A DNA stretch of 64,000 nt from Zychaea mexicana (lineage: Eukaryota; Mucoromycota; Mucoromycetes; Mucorales; Lichtheimiaceae). Positions 22,201 to 35,520 of the stretch are shown piece by piece. The stretch covers positions 62,001 to 126,000 of the forward strand of contig NW_026516695.1 in assembly GCF_025766255.1 (NCBI RefSeq), in the 5' to 3' direction. Both the position numbers and the translations under genes were made by a program. The notes under the pieces are model-generated. The model had not been told where the DNA came from. It ran no database searches and saw only the letters and a list, made by a program, of their open reading frames with translations. Position 1 is the first letter of the stretch. The number at the start of each line of letters is the position of its first letter.

Positions 22201-25200
22201 ATATGGCATTGTTATCTCGAGGCTTAGCTGTCAAACGTCGTCTCCCCCACCCTCTTCCGTCAAGAGAGATTACTCTTTTGTTGGTTTGTCAACTTTCCTC
22301 TTTGTAATTACATGCGATTGAGCAATATATGTCGTGGACCATCTTCTCTGCCGATCCTTTATTAATAGAGATACTTGAGGTAGTCGTAGCTCGAATATAA
22401 AATTCAACACAGACCAAAATCATATTCATTGACTGTTTCATCGACTGCGAGCTGCCATGTGTTAGTAAGGATGAGCAGAGGTCTTGCGATTGTGTAAAGG
22501 GGGTTGGGTGGAAGAGAGAAAAAACTACAATGTTCTCAGTGCATGTACTACTGTAGCATATTCATTCTACTCCTAAAATGAATGATTTCCACATATGCTA
22601 TGATACCTGTCTATTTGCTAGTGTGTGAAAGGGCTATCGCGAGCCGAATCTCTGGTGCGTATGTAGTGTGATTTGAAAGAATGGGGTTAGTTACTGTACT
22701 TTTACTATATTGATAGAGCTCCGGTTGGGGGTTGGGGGAAAGGAGGAATTCCAGCGGGTTTTTTGTTTTTCAAGAAATCAATGGGAATATCAAACACATA
22801 GGAATTGTTGGATGATCTTTTTTTCTGTGGTCCCTGGACTTTTGATGAGTAAGCCCAATGCATAGTAAGAATGACCTAGGGCCAGCTGATTGCTTCGGAC
22901 GATGATAATGTTGATGACGATCGGGGACGACCGGTTGTTCTTTTTGCATCAAAGAAAGTGCGGCAAACGTGCAGAACCACTCTCACATATATTTTATATT
23001 CTTGTACAGATTACGATTGTACATATTTATTTTAAATATTTATATTCACACACAGAAACAGAAGAAGCGATAACTTTACTACTAGTACCGGTAATGGGAG
23101 ATGATGACGTGGCATCACAACTATACTTGAAATAACGCGTTAATACAAAGGCACCATTATATCTTTATCTCCCCCTCCCCTTAGCCCAAGAATGAAAAGA
23201 GAAAAGGTGTTCGGTGAACCATCAGGAAATCCTTTATGACAGTCCACAGCACAACGGTCATGTTTTTTTTTTCAGTGGTTTGGAAGAGTTGAGTACAATG
23301 ATTTAATCTTCTCATCTTCTAGGTTCAACCTGTAACTATTTCATCTCTTCCTTGAGGAAAGGGAAGTGGGAGAAAGGAAAAGCAATGTGGCTCTTACCTA
23401 GGGTCAAAAAAGAAAATAAAAAGGAAAAAGGATGTTTTCGTTTCTTACGCTTCTTCCCTCCTCCTCCAGATAACCCTGGCGACCAGTCTCACTTTAAGCA
23501 GCAAATTCCGGTAGACTATACCAGAATTAGCAAAGTGTATACTGCATGGCCACAAGGCTTAGCTCATACTACCCGGAATGAAGAACCCTACAAGTGATTT
23601 TCTTTTTTACAAAAGATTTCGTGTGTGTAGTGAATACCCACGCATTATAAAGCAGCAGCTGTCACAGTATCATTATGTAATCATCTAAGCAGACAACCTC
23701 ACCTGTTTATCTTGAAAAGAGGGTGTATATTTCTTGACAACCAGGCAATGCGCACAAGCAACAGAGAATTGCGAAATTAAGCTTCTCGAGAAGAATACTG
23801 CCTACAGTTGAGCTCTGCAGCAGAGTTATTATGAGAAGCAGATTGATATAAGATCTACACCTCAGGGTATCTTATTGTCGACGGATAAAGAGCGCGGGTG
23901 GACCATGAACGCCATACGATCTTTATACAAACCAATACCCAGCCAACATGGTAAGCTTGGGCGCGTCTCTCCTCACTTATCGTTTTGCCCCAGGAACGGA
24001 AGGTTTTCTGTGTACTGGCTCCTTTCATGAGAGAGCAACAAGACAGACCGAGTTTTAGTCTCAGGCGACTCTCGCTCCACATTGAAATGAGCATGCAAGT
24101 GAATAAGTAATCTCTTAAACGTTGGCACTTTGATCTTGTCGCGTCAATTACGGGTATGGCAACCTGTGGGATTGGGAGGTTACTATGAGCAAGTACGGTT
24201 GGTTGTTTGCGATTCTATCCCAAAGACTGAATGTACCTATTGAACGGTTGCAAACCTTTTGGGACACCGTTGGTATTGGAGAAAGTGAGAAAGTGGCGAC
24301 GTAGCGAAGAGAGGGCGGTTGCCTGTAAAAGCTGGGACCTAAGTCACCCCAATTTTTCCCGTTAGTATAGCGCTAAAAAAATTCAGGATTCCCCCTTCAC
24401 TGATCGATCCTGAATGTATCCTGAATGTATCCTGTTCACTGAGTGCCAATTCGAGACCGTAAAAGCGATTTTGTCGACTTATTATGGTCGGTGTTCCTGG
24501 ATGCTTACTGTGACGTATACATGCCTTGGTTGACATAATAGATATGACCCGTTAGTATGTTTCTCTTTTACCTTTGTATACAGAGTCAAAAGCATCGATG
24601 GCATTAGCCCAACCCTCATGTACTGTTTTGGTAGCTGATGCTTATATAGGCTGGCGGACTGATCATGGCTTCAGCCAGCAAGCAAAAAGAGCTATGGCTG
24701 TACTGGCGGTGGTTTGCTCGCTTTCCTAATGCGCGTTCAATGGACAAGGTCTTGCGGCAAGGTGCCTGTGCATACTAATCTCTCTCTAAATATACAAGAA
24801 AAAAGTACATACTACTCTGCTATTACTTATTTAATTATACGAACACCAATCCAACATTAGCAGAATTTACAACGGGGATCTCGGCCAAAGCAGTGGAGTT
24901 TTGGAAGAGGCTACCGGCGGGTTCACCTGGCTGAAAGGAAGGATGATCCACAGTTCTTTTCTATCCCCTTCTTTAGCCTTATCTCTTATACTGGTAGTCC
25001 CCTTCTCGTATTATCTCTATATAGGCCTCAGTAGCAGCAACAATGATGAAGCGACGCCGACATTTATAATTGCAAGGGAGCAATGCCAGTATATCTCCAG
25101 CAATGGCGCGAATATGGTCTTTGATCCCCTTGATGGATGAAAGAAGAAGCTCTGATTGCGCCTATACCTCATATCATTCATTGATTGAGCAAGAAATGTC

Positions 25201-26892
25201 AATATCATAATACGACTCATTACATATCGAATGACGAGAAAATAAAACGAGAGTATCATATCGTTTTCAAGATGACAGACAACATGTTCGCTGTTTCCCG
25301 ATATTTTACGCCTCTTGAGAAGATATAAAAGAGCGCGGGATAAAAGAGGTTAGGACAATTAACCTCTATGAAACTACCAATCACTATAATAATTATAAAA
25401 GAGTGGCTCGGCAAATGCGTATATCGTGCCTTGGTTGGATTGATAAAGTTTCTTCACTTTTTGTCTTTCAAACGATCCGATATCTCAACAAACCCAGCTT
25501 TCTTAGTAATTCTACTATAAAAGATAGTTGAAAGAAGCAAGACTACAGTACATACTTTTACATAGTACGTGCTCTATCATCAATAACTGCCATGCTTCTG
25601 TTTTAGGCGATGGTTGCTGGCGTAATAACTGGCATAAGCATACACTTCTTTGATTCCTTATCCTGGGTTTGTTTTAACTGGACCATCATCATTACCTGAT
25701 ACAGACATGTATGTAATGTTGAATGCTTCGGCGTAGGTTCTCGAATGCATAAACAAAAAAGGTGCATATGCATTTATCTATCACATGATGGTCTAATCAC
25801 GACGATGACGATGATGGCGTCAATAAATTTGTTTCGTACCCGCACATCCAGAAAAAAATACAAAGATATATTTCTGTATGATAGCAAAATGTTAAAGTGA
25901 TAATTCAGCATCTGAAAAGCAGCAGCCGGAGCTCGTGCGTGTCATTTGGCAAATAAACCTCTTACATACTAATCATTATTATCTGGAACCTCTATAAATT
26001 ATTATAATGGCAGATCTACAAACACACTCATTTTGCAGGCTTTTTAAATATATGAATTCATTACTGTGCATAGATTGAAGAGAAGGAAAAAATAAATGTT
26101 AAAGCGGTGTGGGAGAAGTATCACACTATAACGATCATCATCACCAGCCCTCCTGCGTGGTTGGAGCAGCATTATTCGTGGCATGTACATAAATGTGGCA
26201 CATGGTGTAAGTCAGAGAAGAAAAGGAATTGACGACTTGGGAGAGAGATAGAGGCTAAAAATAAACATGTATGCATGTCAGTGTATATCATTTATTGAAT
26301 TGTTAGCAGTGACGTTATTTGTGGACTGTATGTAATGTTATGTAGCAAAGGCTAGGTAGAGATTGCGTCATAGTGCACTCAAACAAAACAAACAACAGAA
26401 TTGACACATGAATCGTGTACCATTTTTGTATTATGTAAAACAAATGATGCAGTTTTGCCATCGTAATACACGTAACATCTCTTGCGATGGATGCATGTGT
26501 TTTCAAGAGTATTTAAGCTGCATTTGTACGTTCAAAGGAAGTAATGGTTGGGACTGTGGGAGGTGGGGAGAGTAATGTAAATGAGGAAGAAGAGATAACC
26601 TAAAGAAAGGAGCAGTTACACTCATCAATTGATTTGGACCGGGTACCAGGGCTTCTTTATCATTTATTAGTAATTTAAGGGGATTGTATCCGTTTCCCCT
26701 CCTTCCCGCCATCCCTTGTGGAAAAGGACTGCGGAGTAAAGTATTGCCGATACCCGTTCCCGGTGTGAATTCTGGTGTTAAGATCCGCACAGTGCTCATT
26801 CACATAAAAATGATAGATAGCAATAGAAAATGATTTATTATTCCATTCATTTGAAGTTGGAGGGAAATGTCTAGATACGTGCCCGCTTCTTT
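19278..26892. other. 7.6 kb region without a recognisable gene
   Basis: No open frame here shows a known family. Short protein-like stretches occur, for example 23,470-23,597 (plus, open to TGA after PPPDNPGDQSHF) and 24,666-24,776 (a 36-codon ORF beginning MASASKQKELWLYWRW), but neither can be extended. Triplet repeats occur at about 20,446-20,468 (ACT) and 21,846-21,870 (TAG). The rest of the window has a gene every 1-3 kb, so this gap stands out. It may hold regulatory DNA for the homeobox gene or decayed insertions. Confidence 0.5.
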
Positions 26893-28723
26893 TTATTTGA
26901 AGATCTTGCCATCAGCAAAGCCATCCACTTCCCAAGCCATGTACTTGAAAATCTCATCCTTTTTCTCGTCATACTGCGAAGGATCGACCTTGGTGAACGT
27001 GTAAGAATCAAAGTCCGCTGCATCATAGACTTCTTCAGGCACCTCCTGACCACGAATCAAGAAATAACCCGAGATGGCATTGTTGTTGTTGGTGCCAGTG
27101 ACGATCATCGAGCCAAAGGCGTACTTGCGAGCACGCTCCAAACGAGCAAAAAATCCTCCGATCAAGTTGTTGGACATGAACACCAAGGTCAACTCGTCAT
27201 TGTACTTATAATCGACTCGCCACAAGCTGTAACCATCGTCCAAGTGCTCCCACAGCCATGGCATTGCTATCGCCGTATCATTGTTGCTGATTTAAACGAT
27301 TATGAGTCGCTCTGACCATTTTACATGTCTCTTTCATTATGTTTCTCTTACCTGTACATTCGCTTCCAGTCGTCCATTTTGAGCTTGCTCGGAGGCAGCG
27401 AATCCAATGCGGACTTGGGTTTAGGTGCAGGTTTAGGCTGCCCTTCTTTCTCTTCTTCTTTAGATGCAGCCGCCGCCTCCTCCTTGTCCTTTTGCTTCGG
27501 AGCATCAGATTGCTGCTGCTTCTGCTTCTGCTTCTTTTTCTCAGCAGCAGCAGCAGGCTTCTTTTCTTTCTTGGGCGGCATATACTTGAGTGGCGTCTCA
27601 CACAGGGGTAGGTCACCCAAGTACTTTTTGAACTTGTCCTTGTTGATCAACGTAGTATAGTATCGGGTCACATTTTTGTACTGGTCACGCAACGGCTTAT
27701 CCAAGACATTGGTGTAAAGGCGGACGAGTGTGGTAACAATACAAATGTCCGCATAAGTGACAGATTCGCCCACGAGGTACGTCTTGGTTTGAAGCGCCGA
27801 GTTGAGTGCACCCAAAGCTCGTTTCACGCGCTCAATGGCCGTGTCCACAGCCGGTTTCAAGTACGGATGAACGCCACGTAAGGGAGCCACCCACTCTCTA
27901 ATGTGGTTCGACAGTTCAGCCTGTGCAAACATGACCCATTGCATGATCAACGCCTTATCGGCATGCGTCAAGCCCAAGAGTGGCGAGTTGTCCTTGGCAG
28001 ATGCAGCTAAAAGATGATATGTTATGTATACACGTTAGAGCAAATTTAAGTTTCATCCCCTCCTCTCTTTCACAGCCCCTCCTCCTCCCACACATGTACA
28101 CGCCTGCCGCTCTACCACGTTCTTTCTTCTGGGATAGAAGGTACACCATCATGTAATGCAGAAACTACGTGCTAGCTGCATATGTAGTACAACGTACATA
28201 CCGTAGTAACCAATCGCAGACGATTCGAAGAGATCCACAGTCGGACTGTCAGGCAAAAAAAAAAAAAAAAAAAATTTCGTGGTCAAGTTGATCTTTCTAC
28301 TACGAACGCTACTATTGTCACTATCACTGTGACAGCTACTAAAGATATAATACCTAGAGAGGACAGGCACTTTGCCCATAGGAAACTTGGCTAGATATTC
28401 GGGCGTTTTAGTTTGATCCATGGGGAGAGCTTCAAAGTCGAACTCAAGGTCATTGTACGCCGCCTAAGTGTTTTTTCAAACTATTTGTCAGCTTTTCGTT
28501 CTTCTGTGCTAGTGTACATCATACATTAGGGAAGCGGGGAATAGCAGCAGGAAGCAGGGCCACTCCAGACTGCTATTTTTACTTACCGCGATCTGTGCCT
28601 TTGCGACGTCTGGATTATTCGGATAGGATTTCAATACCTAAAATATATTTAAAAAAAAATAAGCTCAAGGAAAACAGTGGTCGTATTTGAGATAGTAATA
28701 TGCGTACATACACCTAAAGCCAT
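26893..28723 (-). CDS. EEF1G: Elongation factor eEF1B gamma subunit
   Basis: The scaffold subunit of the eEF1B complex that recharges eEF1A with GTP. Six exons give 421 residues: 28,712-28,723, 28,587-28,637, 28,354-28,463, 28,202-28,245, 27,352-28,006 and 26,893-27,286. The N-terminal GST-like fold includes TPEYLAKFPMGKVPVLS and the FESSAIGYYA segment. A Lys/Glu/Gln-rich linker follows (about residues 230-275). The C-terminal EF1G domain is well kept, with SNNDTAIAMPWLWEHLDDG, FMSNNLIGGFFARLER, ISGYFLIRGQE and the final DGKIFK. The first exon is only four codons, but GTATGT and the following frame fit the family start. The gene is divergent from the ubiquitin-AN1 gene across a 742-bp spacer. 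Confidence 0.96.
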
Positions 28724-30461
<1,738 letters not shown>

Positions 30462-30855
30462 ATCAAACCGTCCATTAGCATGCATTCCCTTTTTCCACTT
30501 CTTTCTCCTCCTGCAAGTAGCAACCACATAGCCCCTTTCCAGTTGATCCACTATCAATGGGGACTTCAGTACTTCTCCCTCCTTTCCACTCTCACTACTT
30601 TACACAATTCCAAACAGTACATATATCATTTCCAAGCAATCAATCAATCAATCTCACTTTCAATTATACAAACACACACACTGCACAATTTCCACTCCCC
30701 TTGCATTCCCCCTCTTCACCACCCCTCTTACTATCTTTAATAGATCATGAATACATAACAACATATTCCTGAAAAAAGAAAGACCATGCCTTTTTCTGTT
30801 TTTTATTATTATTTATTTTTGTACAAAGGGAAAAACCAATACGAAAGCAAGCAGC
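30462..30855. other. Convergent 3' spacer
   Basis: This is the shared 3' flank of the ubiquitin-AN1 gene and the minus-strand uL15 gene. It is CT-rich on the plus strand, then T-rich near 30,790-30,820, where minus-strand poly-A signals could lie. No gene is seen. Confidence 0.6.
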
Positions 30856-31318
30856 TTAAGCAATCAATTCGACAGCTATTATAAGGGCGGATTAGGACCA
30901 AACATTTGCACTGATCATCATGTAACAAGGCAATAGAGATTATACGTACCACCACCAGCTTCCTTGATCTTCTCCTCAGCACGGCGGGAGACGAAACGGG
31001 TGCGGACAATGACGGGCTGGGAGACGTTACCCTTAGCCAACACTTTAGCATAGCCCTAATAAGTAGATAAGGTACAAGCCAGTTAATCAATTAAATCCTT
31101 TGTCTAGCCTTTTTGCTTTATAGGAGAAGGCAAGTATGAAGGAGAAGTTGCTGATAGAAGAAGGGAAGCAAACCAATGATAACGTACATTCTCCAAAGCA
31201 TCAACAACGGGGACCTTTTCCGTGTTCTTGTACTTTTCACGGACACCTTCACCGGCCAAAGACCAGATCTTGTCAAGGTTGACGATGGGCTTCCAGTAGG
31301 CGTTAGGCTTCAAGTGGA

Positions 31319-31352
<34 letters not shown>

Positions 31353-31832
31353 ATGGTACTTGTCCATGTTGATGCGGTGGTGATGCTGACCACCAGCAAG
31401 ACCACGACCACCGGGATGCTTACGGTGCTTGCCTATATAGTTAATTTAAATGTCACAATTGAGCATTTCTTGCCATTTTTTCTTGTGGTGCGGTTTTAAG
31501 TGTGTCGTTTTCAAGTTGAGAGAAAGGATGGATCGTTATTTCAATTGATAATTACCAACACGACCGTGACCGGCAGAAACGTGTCCACGCTTCTTTCTGT
31601 TGTGGTGGAGTCTGGTAGGCTATATAGTAAATCGATTCAGGAGAGAATTTCGATGAATAAGTTATCGAGTCGTTGCGTATATAATCCATCCGTTCGTTTT
31701 TTTTTCGTCGATCCATTGAGTTGTATTTGTTGCATCCATCTATGTACGTGCTACATCCATCCATGCTCTCTTCACCAGCATGCTTCCCATTTCCGCTTTT
31801 ATTATATAGCACTCCTTTCAACTACTCACCAT
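30856..31832 (-). CDS. RPL27A: 60S ribosomal protein uL15 (RPL27A; yeast RPL28)
   Basis: A structural protein of the large ribosomal subunit. Five exons give 145 residues, the normal length: 31,830-31,832, 31,556-31,619, 31,188-31,432, 30,950-31,055 and 30,856-30,875. The first exon is only the ATG, followed directly by GTGAGT, a layout common in ribosomal protein genes. Typical blocks are [20 protein letters not shown], the Gly/His-rich [20 protein letters not shown] and [15 protein letters not shown]. The C-terminus [15 protein letters not shown] matches the family. The last coding exon has just 20 nt. Exons 1-3 are within 650 bp of the UTP15 start on the other strand. Confidence 0.97.
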
Positions 31833-32025
31833 GTTGGTCGATAATTAGAGAAGGGGAGTTCCTACAATGGTTCAACTTTCCAAGGCAACACCACGCGCCG
31901 TAACAGCGTTCAAAGACCGACAGCGTATAAGGTGGCTTTTTTGTGGATATGCTGCCATTTCAAAAAAAAGTGAAGACTACCAGCTCTGCTGCCCACGCAT
32001 ACACATACACATAGAATTATAGACC

Positions 32026-33856
32026 ATGGAATATCAAAAACTTGTCATCAAAAAAAATCCTCGGGTTTTGTACAAAGAAACACCCGAAGCAAAATACTGG
32101 AAGCGATTCAAGGTACATCACTTTCCTCGATTTGCCTTATCAACCTTGTCAACATAGATCCTTCCCCCCTCAACTCTACAGTGGATTTAAATGTCTATGT
32201 ATACTCATTTTCTCTCTTCTAGTCACCGATCCTGATTAAAGAATATGGCAGTGTCACATCCATCAACTTTTCACCCGTATCACCACACGATTTTGCTGTT
32301 ACATCGTCCGCACGTGTCCAGATCTATTCGTCAAAAACGCATCAAGCCAAAAAGACCATTTCACGATTCAAAGAAGTGGCCTATTCCGGATCGTTCCGAC
32401 AAGACGGTAAACTGGTCGTCGCAGGCGATGGCACTGGTCTGGTACAAATGTTTGACGTTAATTCTCGCGCGATTCTTCGAACGTTCCGAGCACACACAAT
32501 GTAAGCACTAATTCGACACTTTTCAATATACTACAAACAGGCATAATTTCTAATCAACTGGTCACTTTAGGCCCGTCCATGTGGCACGATTTTCCAACGA
32601 CAAGGCCCATGTGCTTTCTGCCTCAGACGATCAAACAGTCCGTCTGTGGGATATACCCTCTGAATCCAGTGTGCATGTGTTTGAAGATCACGAAGATTAT
32701 GTCCGTGCCGGTGTAGTAAGCGACGACAACCCGAACTTGATTCTGACGGGCTCGTACGACCAAACCGTCAAATTATTTGACACCAGAACCAACAGCAGCG
32801 TCATGACCATGCAACACGGCGCACCTGTCGAATCCATCCTGATGTATCCTGGCGGTGGATCTGCAGTTGTCTCTGCCGGTGGACCCACGATTAAAGTTTG
32901 GGACTTATTGGCTGGCGGACGATGCATTCATGCCATTTCTAATCATCAAAAGACCATTACGAGCTTGGCATTTAACAGCAGCGGATCACGTTTATTGACC
33001 GGTTCGCTTGATCATCATGTTAAGATTCACAATGTTCAAGATTACAAGGTTGTTCACAGCATTAAATACCCAGCACCTGTCATGAGCGTCGCACTTTCAC
33101 CGGATGATAGCCATTTGGTGGCTGGTATGGCAAATGGATTATTATCGGTTCGTCAACGACAATACAAGAGCGATGAAAAGGCATCACAGAAGAAGAACCG
33201 GGATTATATTGGATCGGGTACTTATCGATACTTCATGCGTGGTCAATCAAGTACGGCAGAGGCAGCAGATTTTACGGTTGAAGGTAGACGTCGGGCTAAG
33301 CTGTCAAAGTATGACAAGTTTCTGAAACAACACGAGTACCATAACGCTTTGGATGCCGTTTTGGAGCCCACACAACGACAAGGAGCATTGGTTACAGCCA
33401 TGTTGCAGGAATTGATGCATCGTCAGGTGCTGGTGTCGGCGTTATCAGGTCGTGATGATGTCTCGTTAGAACCCTTGGTCACTTTCTTGATCCGACATAT
33501 CAACACGCCGGCCTACACAAACTTGTTGGTGGATGTATCCGAAGTATTACTAGGTAAATTGCGCCTTTGGGTGTACTTGTGCACATACACATGGGAGGAG
33601 AAAAGATGCACGGTAAGCTCACATTTTATTGTTTGTATATATAGATATTTATGGACCAGTATTGGGTCAGTCACCACTTATTGACGATCTGTTGCGGAAA
33701 CTGTCTCGTAAAGTCAATGGTGAAATTGACTTACAGAAGGATCTTATCCAGGCTATGGCTGCTTTGGATATGTTGTTTGCAAAATCTACTACCTCCTCAT
33801 CAACTACCAGTACCATTGCTACTGCCGGTACTGCAGAAGAAGTAAAAGCATCGTAA
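32026..33856 (+). CDS. UTP15: U3 snoRNP protein UTP15
   Basis: A t-UTP/UTPA subunit of the small-subunit processome, acting in the nucleolus on 18S pre-rRNA and rDNA transcription. Four exons give 519 residues: 32,026-32,112, 32,223-32,500, 32,571-33,553 and 33,645-33,856. The start has the family pattern EYQKLVIKKNPRVLYKETPE...YWKRFK. WD40 repeats follow, with LSASDDQTVRLWD, LTGSYDQTVKLFDTR and LLTGSLDHHVKIHN. The C-terminal UTP15 domain carries YFMRGQSS and KLSKYDKFLKQHEYHNALDA, and ends with a Ser/Thr-rich tail. The gene shares a short divergent upstream region (193 bp) with uL15, so the two may be co-regulated as ribosome biogenesis genes. Confidence 0.96.
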
Positions 33857-35520
33857 TAAAAACCTCTCAGCATTGCATTACATATATCTCCCTTCTGTAA
33901 TCTTTGGAAGGTGGCCCATTTGCCACATGAATCAAAACAAAGCACCTTGTTACAAGATGAGAGGCACGCCCTTTTGCTTGATACTGTGTGTGCTAATTAT
34001 TGGATATGCACTGATACTTTCTTACATAAATGCAAAGCGACTGTATTGGAATCAGCAACAAAAAATATGAGTTCGGGTTTAAAAGCACAAAAAAATTGTT
34101 CAAAATTTCGACTTTCCTTTATCTTACATTAACTGCATGCCTGCATGTGATAGGTTGCCGTGTATCGCTGGAAAACAGCAGAGATACATGTGTAAGTCTT
34201 GTCTTCTGTGTGATCATTTACAGAATTTTCTTGAGGGCCAGCGCAAGTGATTTTCAACTTTACCGCCAAAAAGCCAAAAATATACTCTGTTCTTTCAAGC
34301 CGAGTCAAGCATCATCAATCAATACGCATGTGACGAAACGTTTGTGCATTTTTTTGCCTGGTGTGTTGCATGGCTTACCAAGTATCTTTGCTGCTATCCT
34401 AGCACCTACAGCCAGTAGGTAATTATAGTCATATGAAGAAGGGGAGCTTATGTGCGGTCAATGGCATAAAAAAGAGTGCTGGTCTCAGCACTTCCCGTCT
34501 GTTTCTTGTCAAATGGCTACCATGACTGGTGTTACTTTGCTTGATACAATGGTTACAAGCGTTTTGATCCCAATCTTTGGGCACCTGTCAATGTATCATG
34601 TGGTATGGCTGCTGTTGGAGTGATTTGCGCCACCAGCTATATCTCCTAAAAGTATTTGCTTACAAATGGCAAAACTACTGAGGTTATATATGTTGCTCGC
34701 TTGGAAAGACTAGATGGCTAAATCATGCCCACCTTTTTTGATATATAAAAAGCGTGTACTAAGAGCAGAACGCACTTGGCCATTGGCGCAGTTTTGCAAA
34801 GTGGAATTTGGGGCAAATGCTACCTGTTGCAGCTTTTGAAGAAGATGGAAAAAGCAATGAGTTAGCCAGAAGCTTAGCAGAAGCAGCAGCTGTTATAGAT
34901 GCCAAATTGTCAGCGCTCGTCAGGTGTTTGGTAATCCATTTGCTATCATTTTATCAAAAGAATTCATGGCAACATGCAGTGACTGAACATTATGAGATGA
35001 AGAGATATATGGAACTACTTGATTAGCATACAGTAACAATGAAGCTATGATAAAGAAAGAAAGAGAATATCAGCTAGCCTTATGCATAATACTCATAGTG
35101 TCGCATGTATTGTAAAAAGAGATGAACAGGAACAACTGGTGAAAATGGTTTCTCATGGATATGCATCGATCTCCACGGGTAATAAATTCTATCTTTTGCT
35201 GAAAAAGAACTAATAACATGCCCAACCTAATATTTACGAGGAGGCGATCCAGAAAATAGCTTTTGTCAACGGTGACAATGTGGCCAGAGCCAATTCAATG
35301 GCATAAAATAATCGCAAGTTTAGTAGAAAACCAGGATTTTACGCCGAACTTCAGTGCTATTTAACGACATGTTATTGTTGTCACCGCCTTTCACCGTAAT
35401 AAACGAAAACGTGTACTTTGCGGAGATAGGTTTTGTAGGCACACTTTTTTTCGCCGCTGCACTTGCACACGTTTCCCGTATCGTTTTGGGATCGCGCAAC
35501 GAAATTACTTATTAACGAAA
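33857..35520. other. No intact gene; possible decayed coding DNA
   Basis: Short open stretches look protein-like but are broken by stops and frame changes: about 34,259-34,424 (plus, hydrophobic, ends ...KYLCCYPSTYSQ) and 34,808-35,026 (plus, 72 codons). They may be remains of one membrane-protein gene, but no family can be named. The last part contains the SEC24 upstream region. Confidence 0.35.

Noticed and set aside
23352..23597. Plus-strand ORF with a protein-like C-terminus
   Set aside because: The first half is Lys-rich low complexity, there is no family match, and no convincing upstream exon was found.
27278..27660. Long overlapping frames on both strands near 27.3-27.6 kb
   Set aside because: They are shadows of the Lys/Glu/Gln-rich linker exon of eEF1B-gamma.
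30876..30949. Possible C/D box snoRNA in a uL15 intron (ATGATGA present)
   Set aside because: The intron is only 74 nt and no D box (CTGA) or closing stem is seen.
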